Assembly (NCBI GenBank): GCA_028023455.1
Contig: JAQFVV010000018.1
Location: 5,483,800 to 5,547,799, forward strand
Source of the DNA: Epiperipatus broadwayi
Taxonomy: Eukaryota; Onychophora; Udeonychophora; Euonychophora; Peripatidae
Reading direction: 5' to 3'
Length of the DNA: 64,000 nucleotides
Shown: positions 1-12,089 of the stretch, piece after piece
Position numbering within the stretch: the stretch's first letter is position 1
Layout of the letters: every line of letters starts with the position of its first letter
The notes under the pieces: generated by a model
The model's input: the letters and a program-made list of their open reading frames with translations, nothing else
Told to the model about the DNA's origin: nothing
The model's database searches: none
Translations under genes and position numbers: made by a program

Positions 1-959
1 TATGTTTCTTAAATGTAATAAAAAATAATTATCTGATTAGTTGCTAATTATGTTTGAGCTCTGAATCCTACAATTGTGCAGAGCAATAAAAAAAATCCAC
101 ACAAAATATATTTGTTCTATATTAAAATTTTATAAGTTATATTATTATAGCTTCAACTTAAATCCAAATCAGCATATTTACAAGTGGTTTAATTATATAT
201 TACATTTTTTAGTCAAATATATAGAATAAACTTGTATATATATATTGTACTGCTGGCAAATATATATGTTTAAAAAAAGCACATATATTCTGTGTTACAT
301 ATATAATCATTTAAAAATAAATGATCAAATTGATTTTAAAAAGAAGTGAGAATAATAAAATAGAAAGAAAAATATGATTTTTTTTTTTTGAAATGCAAAC
401 TTGCAAAAATAAAGTATTGCGTCACCTTTTTTCTTTTAAACATAAAATAAAGTTTTTAGTATTAAAGTATGAGTGGGGGGGGGGGGATAATTCTAAGTAA
501 AAGTTAAACTAGCTCTTCCTTTTTGTAAATTTAAAAAAAAATGTATTAATGAAAAAAAAAAATAATAATAATAACAAATAAATGTAAAAATGAAATCAGA
601 CTAAAATATAATTTGTAAAAAAAGAAAACTTTTAAAAATTGTAATTCATTAAAGATTAATTGGCTGATAAAAGAAAAGATAACCCCAGCTGAACTAATTA
701 AGGAAAACTCTTGTACACTATCTTATCAAGAAAAGTAGATTAATCTCAGAAAGAGATTAGATAACCAGAGAATGTAAAAATTAATCCAAATGAAAATACA
801 TGAATCTGGAAGAAGGATTAAGATAAGAAATATAAAATTAATTAAACTTGATCTGAGGATAATAAAAAGAAAACAATGAGAGGGAGAAAGATAAAAGATA
901 AGGAATTTATATATAATTCCCAGTCGGATTATTATTCAGATGTAGTCAAATTATTATCC
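1..959. other. AT-rich sequence without recognised gene
   Basis: I see only simple AT-rich DNA, A-runs and a 12-G run at 475-486. Around 660-930 the sequence becomes less simple and may be the outer part of the repeat that follows, but I could not align it to anything else in the window. Confidence 0.5.
475..486 (+). repeat. poly(G) run, 12 bases
   Basis: Twelve consecutive G in otherwise very AT-rich DNA. It may be length-variable and a G-quadruplex-prone site, and it is a likely sequencing weak point. Confidence 0.8.
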
Positions 960-1840
960 AGGCAGAAGATGGTCAGAAAAACTATTCATGTTTCCAGTAT
1001 GCATGTTCATTGACCTATCTTCAGTGAAGGCCTACCTAGCAACATGCGGTGCTAAAGAACTAGAAGTGTTCGACTAGTCTTCAACCCTGAGTCCTCAGTA
1101 CCATTAGATGTTTTCCATCTGGAACCAATGCTTGCCTCATGCCCTGTAAGCTGCTGATAATTTCTCTTCCTCTCATTGTAAACTTGAAGAATTGAAAAGA
1201 AGCCAGAAACCATCAATATAAATCAAAGGCCAACCAGTTGGTAGTCAACAAGTGAGGAAACAAGCAAGGAACTGAATCCGTGAAAACATGATGTGTTATT
1301 TAAAATCCTAGGTAAATATAATTCCTTTTCTCCCATTATAATATCTTCACATATATGTGAGTGAAAGGAACTTTAATGAAATCTCATAATTATAGACAAC
1401 ATAATCTTTAATATTGCCTATGTAAATTTTTATTATATTGCATTATAATTATGTGTGTGTGTAAAAATAAATATTTGTTTGCTTAATTGTTATTTGATCA
1501 ATTCTCTCTCTTAGAACAGCATCACTAGCAGTTTAATTTATAAATAGATTAAGTGTTTTGGGGCAGGTGTTCCAAAGATTCCCCCTCACAATTAATAAAA
1601 GGAGCTAACTTGGGATATGTCATGTGCTGAATTGTGTACCTGTTCGCTAGAGCATGCTGATTATATAACCTGTAATTAGCTGGCACCTGAGGTTAATCCT
1701 CCAAACAAATAAAGTACTCTGAATAGCTGGAGTTTGAATGTAGCAGTCGAGAAGTACTATAGCTTGGAAATGTGATCGCAGGTTATACTTTGTATAGCCT
1801 CGGTCTGGTTGTAGGTACTGTTGATGTTTCATATATCTGT
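960..1840 (+). repeat. Dispersed repeat family R, copy 1
   Basis: This ~0.9 kb block is clearly richer in G+C than its surroundings and is shared, in the opposite orientation, with 22345-23300. Matching landmarks occur in the same order and at about the same spacing: AGTGTTCGAC followed by GAGTCCTCAG (near 1066-1100), AAACCATCAATA and CCAACCAGTTGG (near 1210-1240), then ATTGTGTACCTGT, GCACCTGAGGTTAATCCTC and ACTTTGTATAGCC toward the end. Similarity is interrupted by small indels and many substitutions, so both copies are old. No convincing reading frame is conserved between them. It could be a solo LTR or a fragment of an unclassified element; the termini are not defined. Confidence 0.6.
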
Positions 1841-1849
1841 GGTATTCTA

Positions 1850-4450
1850 CTTCTCTGCTTGAAGTGCAGATCTGTTGCCATAGTGAAAAGTGCAGCCTGA
1901 GTTAAAATTGAGATTTAAAGAAATATAATCAGAGTGGTTTTCTCTGACCCAGTTCAATATATATATATATTGTAACGGAATATTTATATACATTACATTT
2001 AATTTTTTTTTATAGATATCTATACACAGACGTTCAAAATGCACAAATCATGAGTTATTAATTTATTAATAAGTAACATTTAAATATTGAAAATAAAATA
2101 AGCTTAAAGAATTTATAGAATCGAAGCAAAGATTCTAATTTTAAAATAAAACAATAAGAACCTTTTAATGTTAAAAATAACAAAACGTTCTTTCTTAACA
2201 AAAATGAAATTACAAACAGGTCCTTAGGGCAAAATGACCATTAAAAAGATTACGAAATAGATAAGAGTTAAGAGATAGAAACAAAAGACTTGCTTTTCCT
2301 GCCCAAGATATATATTAACATGGACCACAGAGGAAAAATCTACTTAAACACAGAACTAATGAAATACATATATGAAATATATCAGATAGATTCAAGCATT
2401 CCTAGATAAGACACTTCAGGACTATAAAAAGAAAAATTCAAAAGAAATAGGCAATTAGAAGATTAGAATTTTTGAATTTGTTTGTCGTTGTTGAAAAAGA
2501 AAAGAAATTTGAATTATTGTTGCCGTTATCAAAATGTAATCTGTTTTAATCACGCTTCCCTTGGGCTGGCTGAAGGCAGCTTTCATTTCCATGTATCCCA
2601 GGATTGAACTACCGGAACTGTCTTCATAAATCATCATCATCTGCAAGAAATGGCTCTTGCATAAACTCAGATCTTCATCATGAAGGAATGAGCCCGAAGA
2701 AAGAAAGGAACGATAAAACTGAACTATAAACTCTCTTTAAGTAATTTAGAATCTCCAAACTTTATTTTCCTTTAAATATGAAGTATAGTCTTTCTCAGAT
2801 GAGCAAATCTGAACTTTCTTTTATAAACTTTGCAATTTTAAAAGTCTTATCTAAAAGTTAAAAACATAATCTTTTTAAAATATGTATTATATTTTTTTTA
2901 TGTAATAGGGCAGGAGTTTGCGATTGCAAACAAATTTAAAGATAAAATCAATACATATCATTATTTGTGCACTATTGGATGTTAAAAATAGGTCATATGC
3001 TTTATTTGATTTTAAAATAAGTTAATACCTGAAACTAAATATTTTTTTTAAAAAAATTGACTTAAATATAAGTTGAGTGTGCTTAGACTCATTTAAGTAT
3101 ATGTTAGTTTAAAGGGGTTTTGATTTCAGACTATTTGTTTTGTAGTTGTGTCAATGCTGGTAGAGGGATATATGGATGTTTATGTCAATGTAATATGAAG
3201 TGTGTTAGAATATAGGGCAACATGCCCAAGTGAATGCATGACCCCAAAGATGTAGTCATTGCGTTGAAATGAATGTGGAGTACTTCCCATGACATTGACC
3301 TCTCTTAGCTCTATGGATAGGGACTATAAGTCAGCAAAATAGACCACTCTCCCATCATTTCTGTACTGGACAAGAATCATGTCCTTTAAATAATATCACA
3401 CTGCAGATTCTCCTGTTAGTGTGGTTTTATGCTAACATGTTCACATTGCATTGGTTGCGTATATATATATCAAAAAGCGAGCGTTGGTGTGGCTGCGGAC
3501 TTTTAGCTTCGGATCAAATGTTTCAAAAATCTTTAAGTGCATAGTCTAGGTGGCTTATCTGTGCTCAATATTCCAGGATTAAAAATTAAAGTAAAAAAAA
3601 AAAAATAATGAAACCTAAAGCATTTTTTTTTAGTAATTTATTTTTCAAATGTATTGTTATATATACGTAAATAAAATCTTTTGTGTTTTTAGTACTGGCA
3701 ATGATTTAGCTTTTTTTTTTTTTATCTTTATTAAAAATATTTTTTAATAAATATATTTTAAACCTCTGCTACTCCTTGAGCTAGTGGCAGGGGCTAACGG
3801 TCATTATATAATTATAATAAAATAAAGTTGGATCTTTAACTTGCGTATCTGCCCACTATACAAATTTTCTAGGTTCCAATAGCCTGGTGGCGCCCTGTAC
3901 AGCAGATACAGTAAGAGTCAATTAATCCCCGATTATTTTAATATATTTTATTGGTTCCTTTAATTTTTGTGTATAAACTAGAAAACAAAGCTTGGATTGC
4001 CCATTAAACAGCTTTGTAATTTTATCTTCAGAATTATTTTATTATAATATTATCAAGAGTATTTTATTGTTGTTTGCAACTTTCTTAGATAGTGTTATCA
4101 AACTAAATAAAAAGTAACCACAAAATAAATATTATTTTATCTTATAAATTGAGAAGAGTGGGATCTGTACGTACTTAATTTAAAAACAACATTTAAGATC
4201 AAAACCACATAATAAGCTTTTTTCAAACAGTTAGTAAGAAATGATAACAATGATAGAATTAAATTAAATTTACTTGACTAAGAGAAATGTATATGGTTTT
4301 GAAAATAAGAAGGGATTGTTTTATATAAGCAGCCATATTACTTGGTGAATTTAATGTGCATGTCTTTATAGTTTCAGAGTCCAGTAAAGAGAGTGAGCAA
4401 GATTTTCTGAGGACATTTTTCTGGATTTTGTACAATTATATCTATTTAAT
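1850..4450. other. No recognised gene; AT-rich sequence
   Basis: No exon, RNA gene or defined element was recognised. A more complex patch lies at about 3120-3540. At 3889-3899 the string CTGGTGGCGCCC resembles a retroviral tRNA primer-binding site, and a similar one with similar upstream sequence is at about 39940. Confidence 0.4.
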
Positions 4451-4459
4451 AAACAAATA

Positions 4460-5835
4460 ATGCATCATTTTCAGTCATTACCAATCTATTTCAGGGTGGT
4501 CTCTTCAAATTTAATCTGTTTTTTTTCTCTACTCCACATTCTAGCAGGGTTTCTTATATCTTTCATCCATCTCACATGGTTTGTTTTTGGATTTTTATAT
4601 TATTATTTTGAGAGCCAATTTAAGTCTCAAGTTGCCCAGTTATTGTTATTTTTTTTCCAATAATATGTTTAGCTCAATTCAGTTTCATTTCTTAATTTTT
4701 CTCATTCATGTATTTCATTGTTGATCTCTCCTTATTAGTTACAACCGTCACCTCTCCATCTTCACTATGTAATTTGAAATATCTTTATCACTCTTATACT
4801 AAGTGTCCAAGTCTCTATTTTTATTATTAAACACATAGCCTTTTTTTTTAAATATTATTTCTACCACAAGCATTTCATCCAAATTTATTTCAACAATTAA
4901 TCTCACAATTACATTTCTCTATATTAATAATCTCATCAAAGTTAATGTAGTTGTTAAATTTTTCTAATTCATTACTATCAGTTTTTATTTTTTTCTGGGT
5001 TTTTTTTTTAACTTTTTTGAATATGAAGTCTTTATTAGTAGTTATTTTTAGTCCTACTTTTTGCTTTTATCTGATAGCTTTTTATATCTTTTCCCTAAAG
5101 CTCTAAAGCATTATCAAAATGTCAGTAACATCACCTGAAAAATATAAATGATATAAGCAATTAGCATTTCATTTTATTCCCTTAGTTCCATATTTTATTT
5201 CACAAATATTATTTGTAAAACTTGTAATAAATTTTAAGAGTTGGAATGATTCTACTGGATATCCTTATCAATATTAGTCTTCTTAGTGTTATCATATATA
5301 GTTTGATCATAATTGAATTTTAATAAATATTTTTCAGAATTCGATATTCCAATGCTTTAATCATTGATGAAATGCTTATACAATCAATTTGCATTTTATA
5401 ATCTATAAATCCAAAACAAATTATTTAATATTCACTAGTTCTTTTTATTGTGCTGCGGCCACTTTTAAAGCCAATTTATGTTTTTAGTTGGTTGAATCTA
5501 GAATTCTTTATAAACATGTTGTAATGACCTTAGTAAAGGTCTTGTATACAGAATTGACATAAGTCTATTAGCTTTATAATTTCCATTTTTTTTTAAAGAT
5601 CAATATATTATTGTATTTTTTCTAATCACATAATGTATTTTTATCTTATAAATATTTATTATATAGATTTGCCTATAGTTTTTTATTCTTCCCCTTTTTC
5701 TTTTAAAATATCAATAATAATTTCATTATTTCCTGAGCTTTTCTCTTCTTCTTGCTTGTCCCATCTATATTTAAAATCTTTGAATTTCAAAATTATTACA
5801 ATTATATGATTATTGTATTTGTTTTTTATTCTTTA
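4460..5835 (-). pseudogene. Decayed LINE reverse transcriptase (relic A)
   Basis: The minus strand carries a badly mutated non-LTR retrotransposon RT. In order along that strand I can read a NNEIIIDILKE stretch (about 5760-5705), equivalent to the GKAPGNDGIIIDILK of relic D at 35.4 kb. Next come NYKANRLMSILY and YKTFTKVITT with RILDSTN (5590-5480), the finger/palm segment usually read as NYRP.SLLS..YK.F.K.I..RL. Then follow ALEYRILKNIY (about 5350-5310) and IYFSGDVTDIL (about 5160-5120), where the catalytic FADD box is expected and is ruined. Many stops and frameshifts are present. The + strand here is markedly pyrimidine-rich, as expected from an antisense Lys/Glu-rich coding strand. It resembles the same LINE family as relic D. 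Confidence 0.65.
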
Positions 5836-7340
5836 TTATTGCTATGTCTGAAAATAAAATTCTTGCTCATGAGACAGCATGTAAGTTCGAATTTTTTCCC
5901 TGGTAAAAACTACAAACTACTACATTAAATTTCAGATTTAATATCACTCTATAACAATTGATTACATTATTAATAGCATATATACAAATTAACCAAATAT
6001 ATTAATGAACCTGAAGTCATACAGAAATGATAATAAAAATCTATATGACATGTTCAGTCCTTAGACTTGCTTCTATGTGTTCAGAGGCAAGTTTTTCACA
6101 ATAAAAACTTAAGATATGTACGGTGACATCTAGCATCGAGAGTAAAGTCCATTCACACACATGAAACTTCTCCACCAAAGTCAGTTTCTTTTTTTTTTAC
6201 TACTTGGCTAGCATAGATTAATTGTCCAAATGCTTCTCTTCTAATTGGCTCGTATTTCCGATCCCACTGATAAGATAATTAATTCATTTATTGATTATAC
6301 ATCTTTGACCCAAAGAATTTTAGTTCTAATTAGTTCTATTGAACTTATTTTTAGATTCTTGAGTGGTTATTTATGACTGAATCCGGAACTCACAATCATT
6401 TAATTATTATCGATATGTAGTATGAAGGAATTTCATAATTTATCTCGAGAGATTTAACTAATTACTATTTCACTCTATTTAGAAAATAATCTTTTCTGAT
6501 CTCATTTTTTTATTTTATTTATTATTTAAGTTTACTAATCTTTAAAAAACTAGATTTTAATTTATTGAGTATATATCTTTATATATATATATCGTCATTT
6601 CAATTAAACATTTTATGTGTATGTATTTGAACATACAGCCACATACATAACAATTATTAAATAGTTATTTATAATTCCTCCACACATCGTAATATCCCTT
6701 ACTTTAGTAGTAATGCCATTTTTTTTCTTATTAAGAATTTTTTTTTTTCCATATACCAAAATACTGTTTTATATTTGCAAAACTTGTTTTCTTCTATATT
6801 TTTCTTTTTCATTTACAATTACATTTTTTATGTCATCATTAACTTTTGTTTTACACTATTTTACAGAATTTTAGATATCCATTTCTTCTAAATTGATTGT
6901 TTTAAAACATTTCACATTTCTCCCTTTCATTACTAGCTACCTATTAAAATGTCTCTTATCTTTTAATTGATTTTATCCAGTACTGAGGTATCTTTGAAAT
7001 CTATTGATATTTTAAAATACCTTGCAAGTTTCAATTTAAATTCTTTGGAATATTTTTGATAGTTAGAGCCACAGTTTTTAATAGCTTTTGTCACTCTAGC
7101 TTTTCATTTATATGTGTCTTACATCTCACAAATCAAAGATCATTTTCAGTGTTGAATCTATTGCAGTCTTGAAATACATATTTTCTTTTATCAAAATATC
7201 CAACTTTTATACAAATCTTTATTTGCATGCTTCCATATCTATTTCCACTTTGGAATTTTCTTTAAAAGGCATTCATAACAACATATGTGTATGTGCCAAC
7301 TTTACTCATGTGTATGATATTTATAAACATTGATGTGACT
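5836..7340. other. Unassigned; possible further LINE remnants
   Basis: From about 5836 to 6480 the base composition and texture differ from the LINE RT on its left. From about 6490 to 7330 the + strand is again pyrimidine-rich, as if the antisense LINE (endonuclease part) resumed. I found no motif strong enough to prove it. The block in between, which begins near TGTCTGAAAAT (5843) and ends near GATCTCA (6505), could be an insertion, but no repeat copy supports this. Confidence 0.3.
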
Positions 7341-9683
7341 TCAAAAGCAAGTTTGTTACTAATTGAAAAAGAAATCCTTTAATTTGTTTGTAAAGAAAGT
7401 GAGCTGGACAAATCCCTAATATTCATTTCATGCATTCTTATCATCATGTGATTGTTCAAATGGTATATGAATATGAATGAACCGCTTGCCAACATAGATA
7501 ATTATGTTTTTCTTTGAATTTAATACCAAGAAGACATTATGGTCTTGTTTCTAAAAAAATTTATTGTACCTATGGTATCTGTCAGATATTCTTGAAACTA
7601 GTATGTGTTGTGTATGTATCTAAACAGTAATTAACAACCAAAGAGTGAAAATTATGGAAATAACTGGATCATAAACTTAGGCATCATTCATTCATGACTT
7701 TTTATTTGGCCTCATACACTTTTAAATCACTTTGCAAAAATTAGAAGATAAATTGTTTAAATAAAGATACTGTTCTAAAATCTGTAATACAGATAATATG
7801 TACATAAAAGAAACAATTCATTTATAATTTTTTATTTATATAAGAAACTATATGCATAAAAGAAAATATATGAAAATTATAACATTTTATTTGGAAGAAT
7901 TGAATATGTTGAATTATATAAAATGGCATGAAAAAATGTTAATATTGACACAAAAAAAGGAATCAAATCACAAGGAAATAAAATGACATTTTGCTATGGG
8001 GGAGAGAGTTTATCAAAAAAAAGTGGCACTAATGAATTTATTTGTTTTATAATATAGCTCCAAATAGAGATACTAGTATAAATTATATTAGGAGATAGCA
8101 AGTAATGACTAACTATTGATTAATGGTGAAGTGTTACCATTTGCTTAGTTATCTCAGTTTGTCTCAAGACAAAGACTTTATACATATACATTGCTAAAAA
8201 CATAGAAAACATCATAAGATGGGTAGAAGAATTATACAAGAACTACATAGTAATTAAGAAAGGATTTTATAACAATATTGTTCATCATTTGAAATACCAC
8301 ATGTTTTAAATAAAAATATGATACTTGCAAATAAATCTATGAAGAATGGAATTTTCCAGACATGATATGTATGTGCTATAACAAAACAAAATATGGGGTA
8401 ATATGGAGAGATGGAAAAACCATCATCATCCTCACTGAATAATCACAATCATCTCAGTTAACATTGTCAATGAATAGTCATCAACAAATATAAAAGTAAC
8501 CTGAGAAAATCAATATAGAATAAAAAAAATAGTTATAATAATTATAAGTTAGAAACCTACATCACCAGCAGTAAACATAAATAATCAACAATCATCTCTT
8601 ATGACTGGATTTAAAAGAGATTAATATTAACATGTATGCTAATTATTAATAATATTATTCATTATTGGATAATCTCTAGTCTAATGAATGACTAGTAAAA
8701 AGTATTAATGTAGTCTAATTATCTAGTCAGTGCCAAAATGAGAGCATAATATAAAAAGAAATCATCTTCAGGCACCTACTTAAGTGCTACAGTATTTATG
8801 ATACATGTTGATCATCATCAGTGATCAGACTAACAACTATAAACTATGTACCTGCAAATAAAATAGTAAATGCTTTAATATTATGCCCTGAATTGGCATT
8901 AGGTAGATAATGATTAACCCAGAATTTATAGTGTACCTCTTTTAAATCAATCACAAAGGATGACTGATGACTATTGATGATTAATGATGCCATAGTATAA
9001 CTTATCATTATTAATTATATATATTTTTTCAAATGTTGTTTTTTGTTCACGTTCATTGCGATGTTTCGAAGATAATGATTTCCATATTATCTTGCTGTAC
9101 ACTTCATTCTATACTATTACAACGTATTGACATTTTTTCTTAAACATTTTTAAAATCTTTAAATGCATATAGGTATTTATAGTAAATATATATTTTAATA
9201 GTATTAATAATCCCATAAATAACACCTATTAAATATGTAAAATTGAAAATATATAATAATTATGGAAAAATAAAGTCTGAATGCATGTGTAATAATCTTA
9301 AATCAGATTTACTAGAATCATTTTAACAAATTTGGAAATAACGCCCCATCTCCTATCAATGCTAATCAACCATTCAGTTAAAAAATAGTCCACTTTTATC
9401 TAACTTTAATGTTATATTAATAATAAGTTATTTATTGATACTCAAAGAGGTGAAACTTTATGTTATTTATAATCAGATGGGTAGATTAACATTGATACAT
9501 GTGAAGATGTTATTTGCAATTTTATATTTATTTGTCCATAAATATTATATATATATATGCACACATTCCAAGTTTTTATTTTTATCACAGTGTATCTTTC
9601 AATTTCTCTCAATCCTACTGCAACTTTAAATCAATTTGTATATATAATTGATGTATTAAATTTATCGTAATTTTTTTTTTCAG
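7341..9683. other. Intronic or upstream AT-rich DNA
   Basis: No exon of the symporter could be found here. Between about 8400 and 8990 the sequence is an imperfect mosaic of ATC/ATG triplets (many tcatca, gatgatt), probably an old microsatellite. The rest is plain AT-rich DNA leading to the T-tract acceptor of exon A. Confidence 0.45.
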
Positions 9684-9852
9684 AGTTTTTATTATTGTTA
9701 TGATTGGAATCAGTTTTTTGTGGATACCAGTCATTCAGAATATGCAGGGAGGGCAGTTGTTTCTTTACATTCAGGCTGTGAGTGCTTATCTAGCACCACC
9801 TGTAGCTGCTATATATATCTTAGCAATATTGTGGAAAAGGTGCAATGAACAA
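9684..9852 (+). CDS. SLC5A (SGLT-like) Na+/sugar symporter, internal exon A
   Basis: This is an internal exon of a sodium/solute symporter of the SLC5A Na+/glucose cotransporter type, an integral plasma-membrane protein that couples Na+ entry to uptake of a sugar or similar solute. It follows a T-tract acceptor (ttttttcag) and ends before the donor gtaatt. The first base completes a split codon (phase 2), and the frame then reads VFIIVMIGISFLWIPVIQ, a membrane helix, followed by GGQLFLYIQAVSAYLAPP and VAAIYILAILWKRCNEQ. The sequence YLAPPVAA...AI.WKR.NE is a family hallmark; vertebrate SGLT1 has a closely similar stretch near its helices 10-11. The last codon is complete, so the exon joins the next in phase 0. 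The preceding exon is not seen in 9.6 kb of upstream sequence. Substrate (glucose, myo-inositol or another) cannot be told from this part. Confidence 0.9.
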
Positions 9853-11500
9853 GTAATTATGTTTTGGGAATTATATGTATATAATATTAAAACTAAATAT
9901 TTCTTAGCTTATTAATCTGCATTAGACTTCTCTGATTTTTGATTTTAAAATAAATAGGATAGCCTAAATATATGTATTTTGTATATAACAATATAACATT
10001 TTCAAGATTTATATTGTAAGTTACATATTTTACTTGTAAATATAGATCATAGTTTATATCCATCAAATAAAAATATTGATATATATATATTGAAATGTTT
10101 AGATGTTCATAAATTATTAACTCTTTAAAAAGGCATAGTAACTATATTATTATAGAAGTTGTCTCAAAATCATATGAATTAAATACACAATGGCATCCAG
10201 TAAAGTACAATGGCAGCAGTGATGTAGTAGCAGTGACTCTTACTGTAACAAAATCGGCAATTACAGCGTAGAAAATTCTACTAACAAACCAATCACTTAA
10301 ATAATAGTGTCAGCAATAATGTAGCTGAAGGCTGAAAGGGTTCTCACAATAAGTTCTTTTTATAAATATCTGTGGATGGAGTTACCTGGGCCAGGTTAAT
10401 TTTCGATATTTTTTAAATCCCAAACAGCTTTAGAATGTGTTTTATTAAATATTCAGCCTTTAGTCAATCAACTTAGCTAGCTTTAATAAATTAATATTTT
10501 TTATTATCTGGAAGAATAACTGGTTTAATAAGATGAATTACACTCTGAGAGACATGGAATTCATGGTTTACTTTGCCTTTTACATTTTTATGTATAACCA
10601 TTTTGCAGAAATGCTTATTATTTGATATTAACATTCTTGACAATATTAACATAAAAAAATATTTTTGAATAATCATATTTTTACTGTTATGATATTCTAG
10701 ATTGGTAAAACCATAAGAAAATTTCTATGGAATTTATTGAGTATAAAAGTTTTAAGATAAATGTTTGATATAATCTCTCCCCTACAATCATGTAATTGGA
10801 CTGTTTAGTACACTGTGGAGACTGCAAATTATTAAATATATTTTAATTGTATGTTATATCTCAATTTTAGGATATATAGCTCTTTTTAACAAGATGGTTT
10901 ATCATTAAACCAAAGATTAAAAGTATGAAATGTCCTTCTTACTAGATAACACTATTTTATAATTTCTTCATTCCCCAGAGATCATGTCTCTGAATTTCTT
11001 TATGGGACTATGCAAAGAAAACTTATAACCTCTTAGAATTTAAACAATAAGTTGAAGAAGCATTAGAATTCATGTTGCATGACTTATGCATTGCTCACGT
11101 GAAAATTTAATAGATTCTGATGTGATAATATGTTGAACTGTGATATGATAATATGTTAAACTGTTTCCATCATCTATCATTAAATGCTGAATGTCTAGAA
11201 AATTTTAAACTTTATTTAAACTTTTCAAAAACAAACAATTGTTAGTAACAATACACAAATAGACAACACAGGTTAGGAGATTACACAATGTTTCAAGCAG
11301 TAGTTTAATTTAAGAAGCTTGGATATGACATGGCTAGAGTTGCCCACTGTCTATAATATTACTGTATATAGCAAAACAAATATATATAATAAACATAAAT
11401 AATAAGTGCTTCTCTAATTTTATTATAAGATTTTCATTCTATATAACAATTGTTATTAGTATAATACATCAGTATAAAAATTTATTATTCCTTCTTATAG
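9853..11500. other. SLC5A intron between exons A and B
   Basis: This intron of about 1.65 kb has donor gtaatt and acceptor ttcttatag. A slightly more complex patch lies at 10180-10400 and may be an old repeat; nothing else is recognised. Confidence 0.7.
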
Positions 11501-11716
11501 GGAGCATTCTGGGGATTAATGTCAGGAATTGTTGTTGGTATAATAAGAATGATTATGGATTTCATATTCCGAGAACCTGCTTGTGGAGAGATTGATACTC
11601 GACCCATTATTATCAGCAAAGTTCATTTTTTGTATTTTGCTATAATTTTGTATTGGTGTACTACAATAACAGCTATAATCATATCACTAATGACAAAGCC
11701 ACCTTCAGAGAAAATG
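11501..11716 (+). CDS. SLC5A (SGLT-like) symporter, internal exon B
   Basis: This is the second visible exon of the symporter, bounded by acceptor ttcttatag and strong donor gtaagt. It has 216 bases, phase 0 at both ends, 72 codons. It begins GAFWGLMSGIVVGIIRM, a membrane helix that continues directly from the WKRCNEQ end of the previous exon. A short extracellular loop follows with two Cys-containing segments (EPACGEIDTRP), then VHFLYFAIILYWCTTITA and IIISLMTKPPSEKM, another helix with the conserved VH.LYFAIIL signature of SLC5A1/2/4/9/11-type proteins and the TKP motif that closes it. The intron before it is about 1.65 kb and the one after it about 9.8 kb, filled with transposon relics. No frameshift or stop is present, so the exon looks functional. 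Confidence 0.92.
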
Positions 11717-12089
11717 GTAAGTTATGGCTATCTTAATGTTATATTTATTTATGCAAACTTTTTATAAAATAATATGTTAGCCTATTCTGATTTGTGAGTA
11801 TTATCAATGGGTAAAGGCTTGGTACCATTTATAGAAAGGCTTCTTTTGAAATCAGTCTTGTATTATCACAGTTTACAATTAAAAGCAGGGTGCTTTTTAT
11901 ATTATCTATTAATTTCATCGTTCTAATTCTTAAAATAAATTTAAATAATGTTTGTGGTATTAAGTTGGAATTGAAAATGATATGGAGATCTTTGTTCATT
12001 TAAAAGGGTAGGTTATATTTAATAGAAGGAGGAAATAAAATACTAGGCAAGTTAATTTTCAATAAATTTTATTATCCATTATTCTTAGG

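Noticed and set aside
8400-8990. Repeated ATC/ATG-rich motifs that suggest an array
   Set aside because: Spacing and units are irregular with no constant repeat plus spacer pattern; an eroded triplet microsatellite is enough to explain it. No CRISPR array exists in the window.
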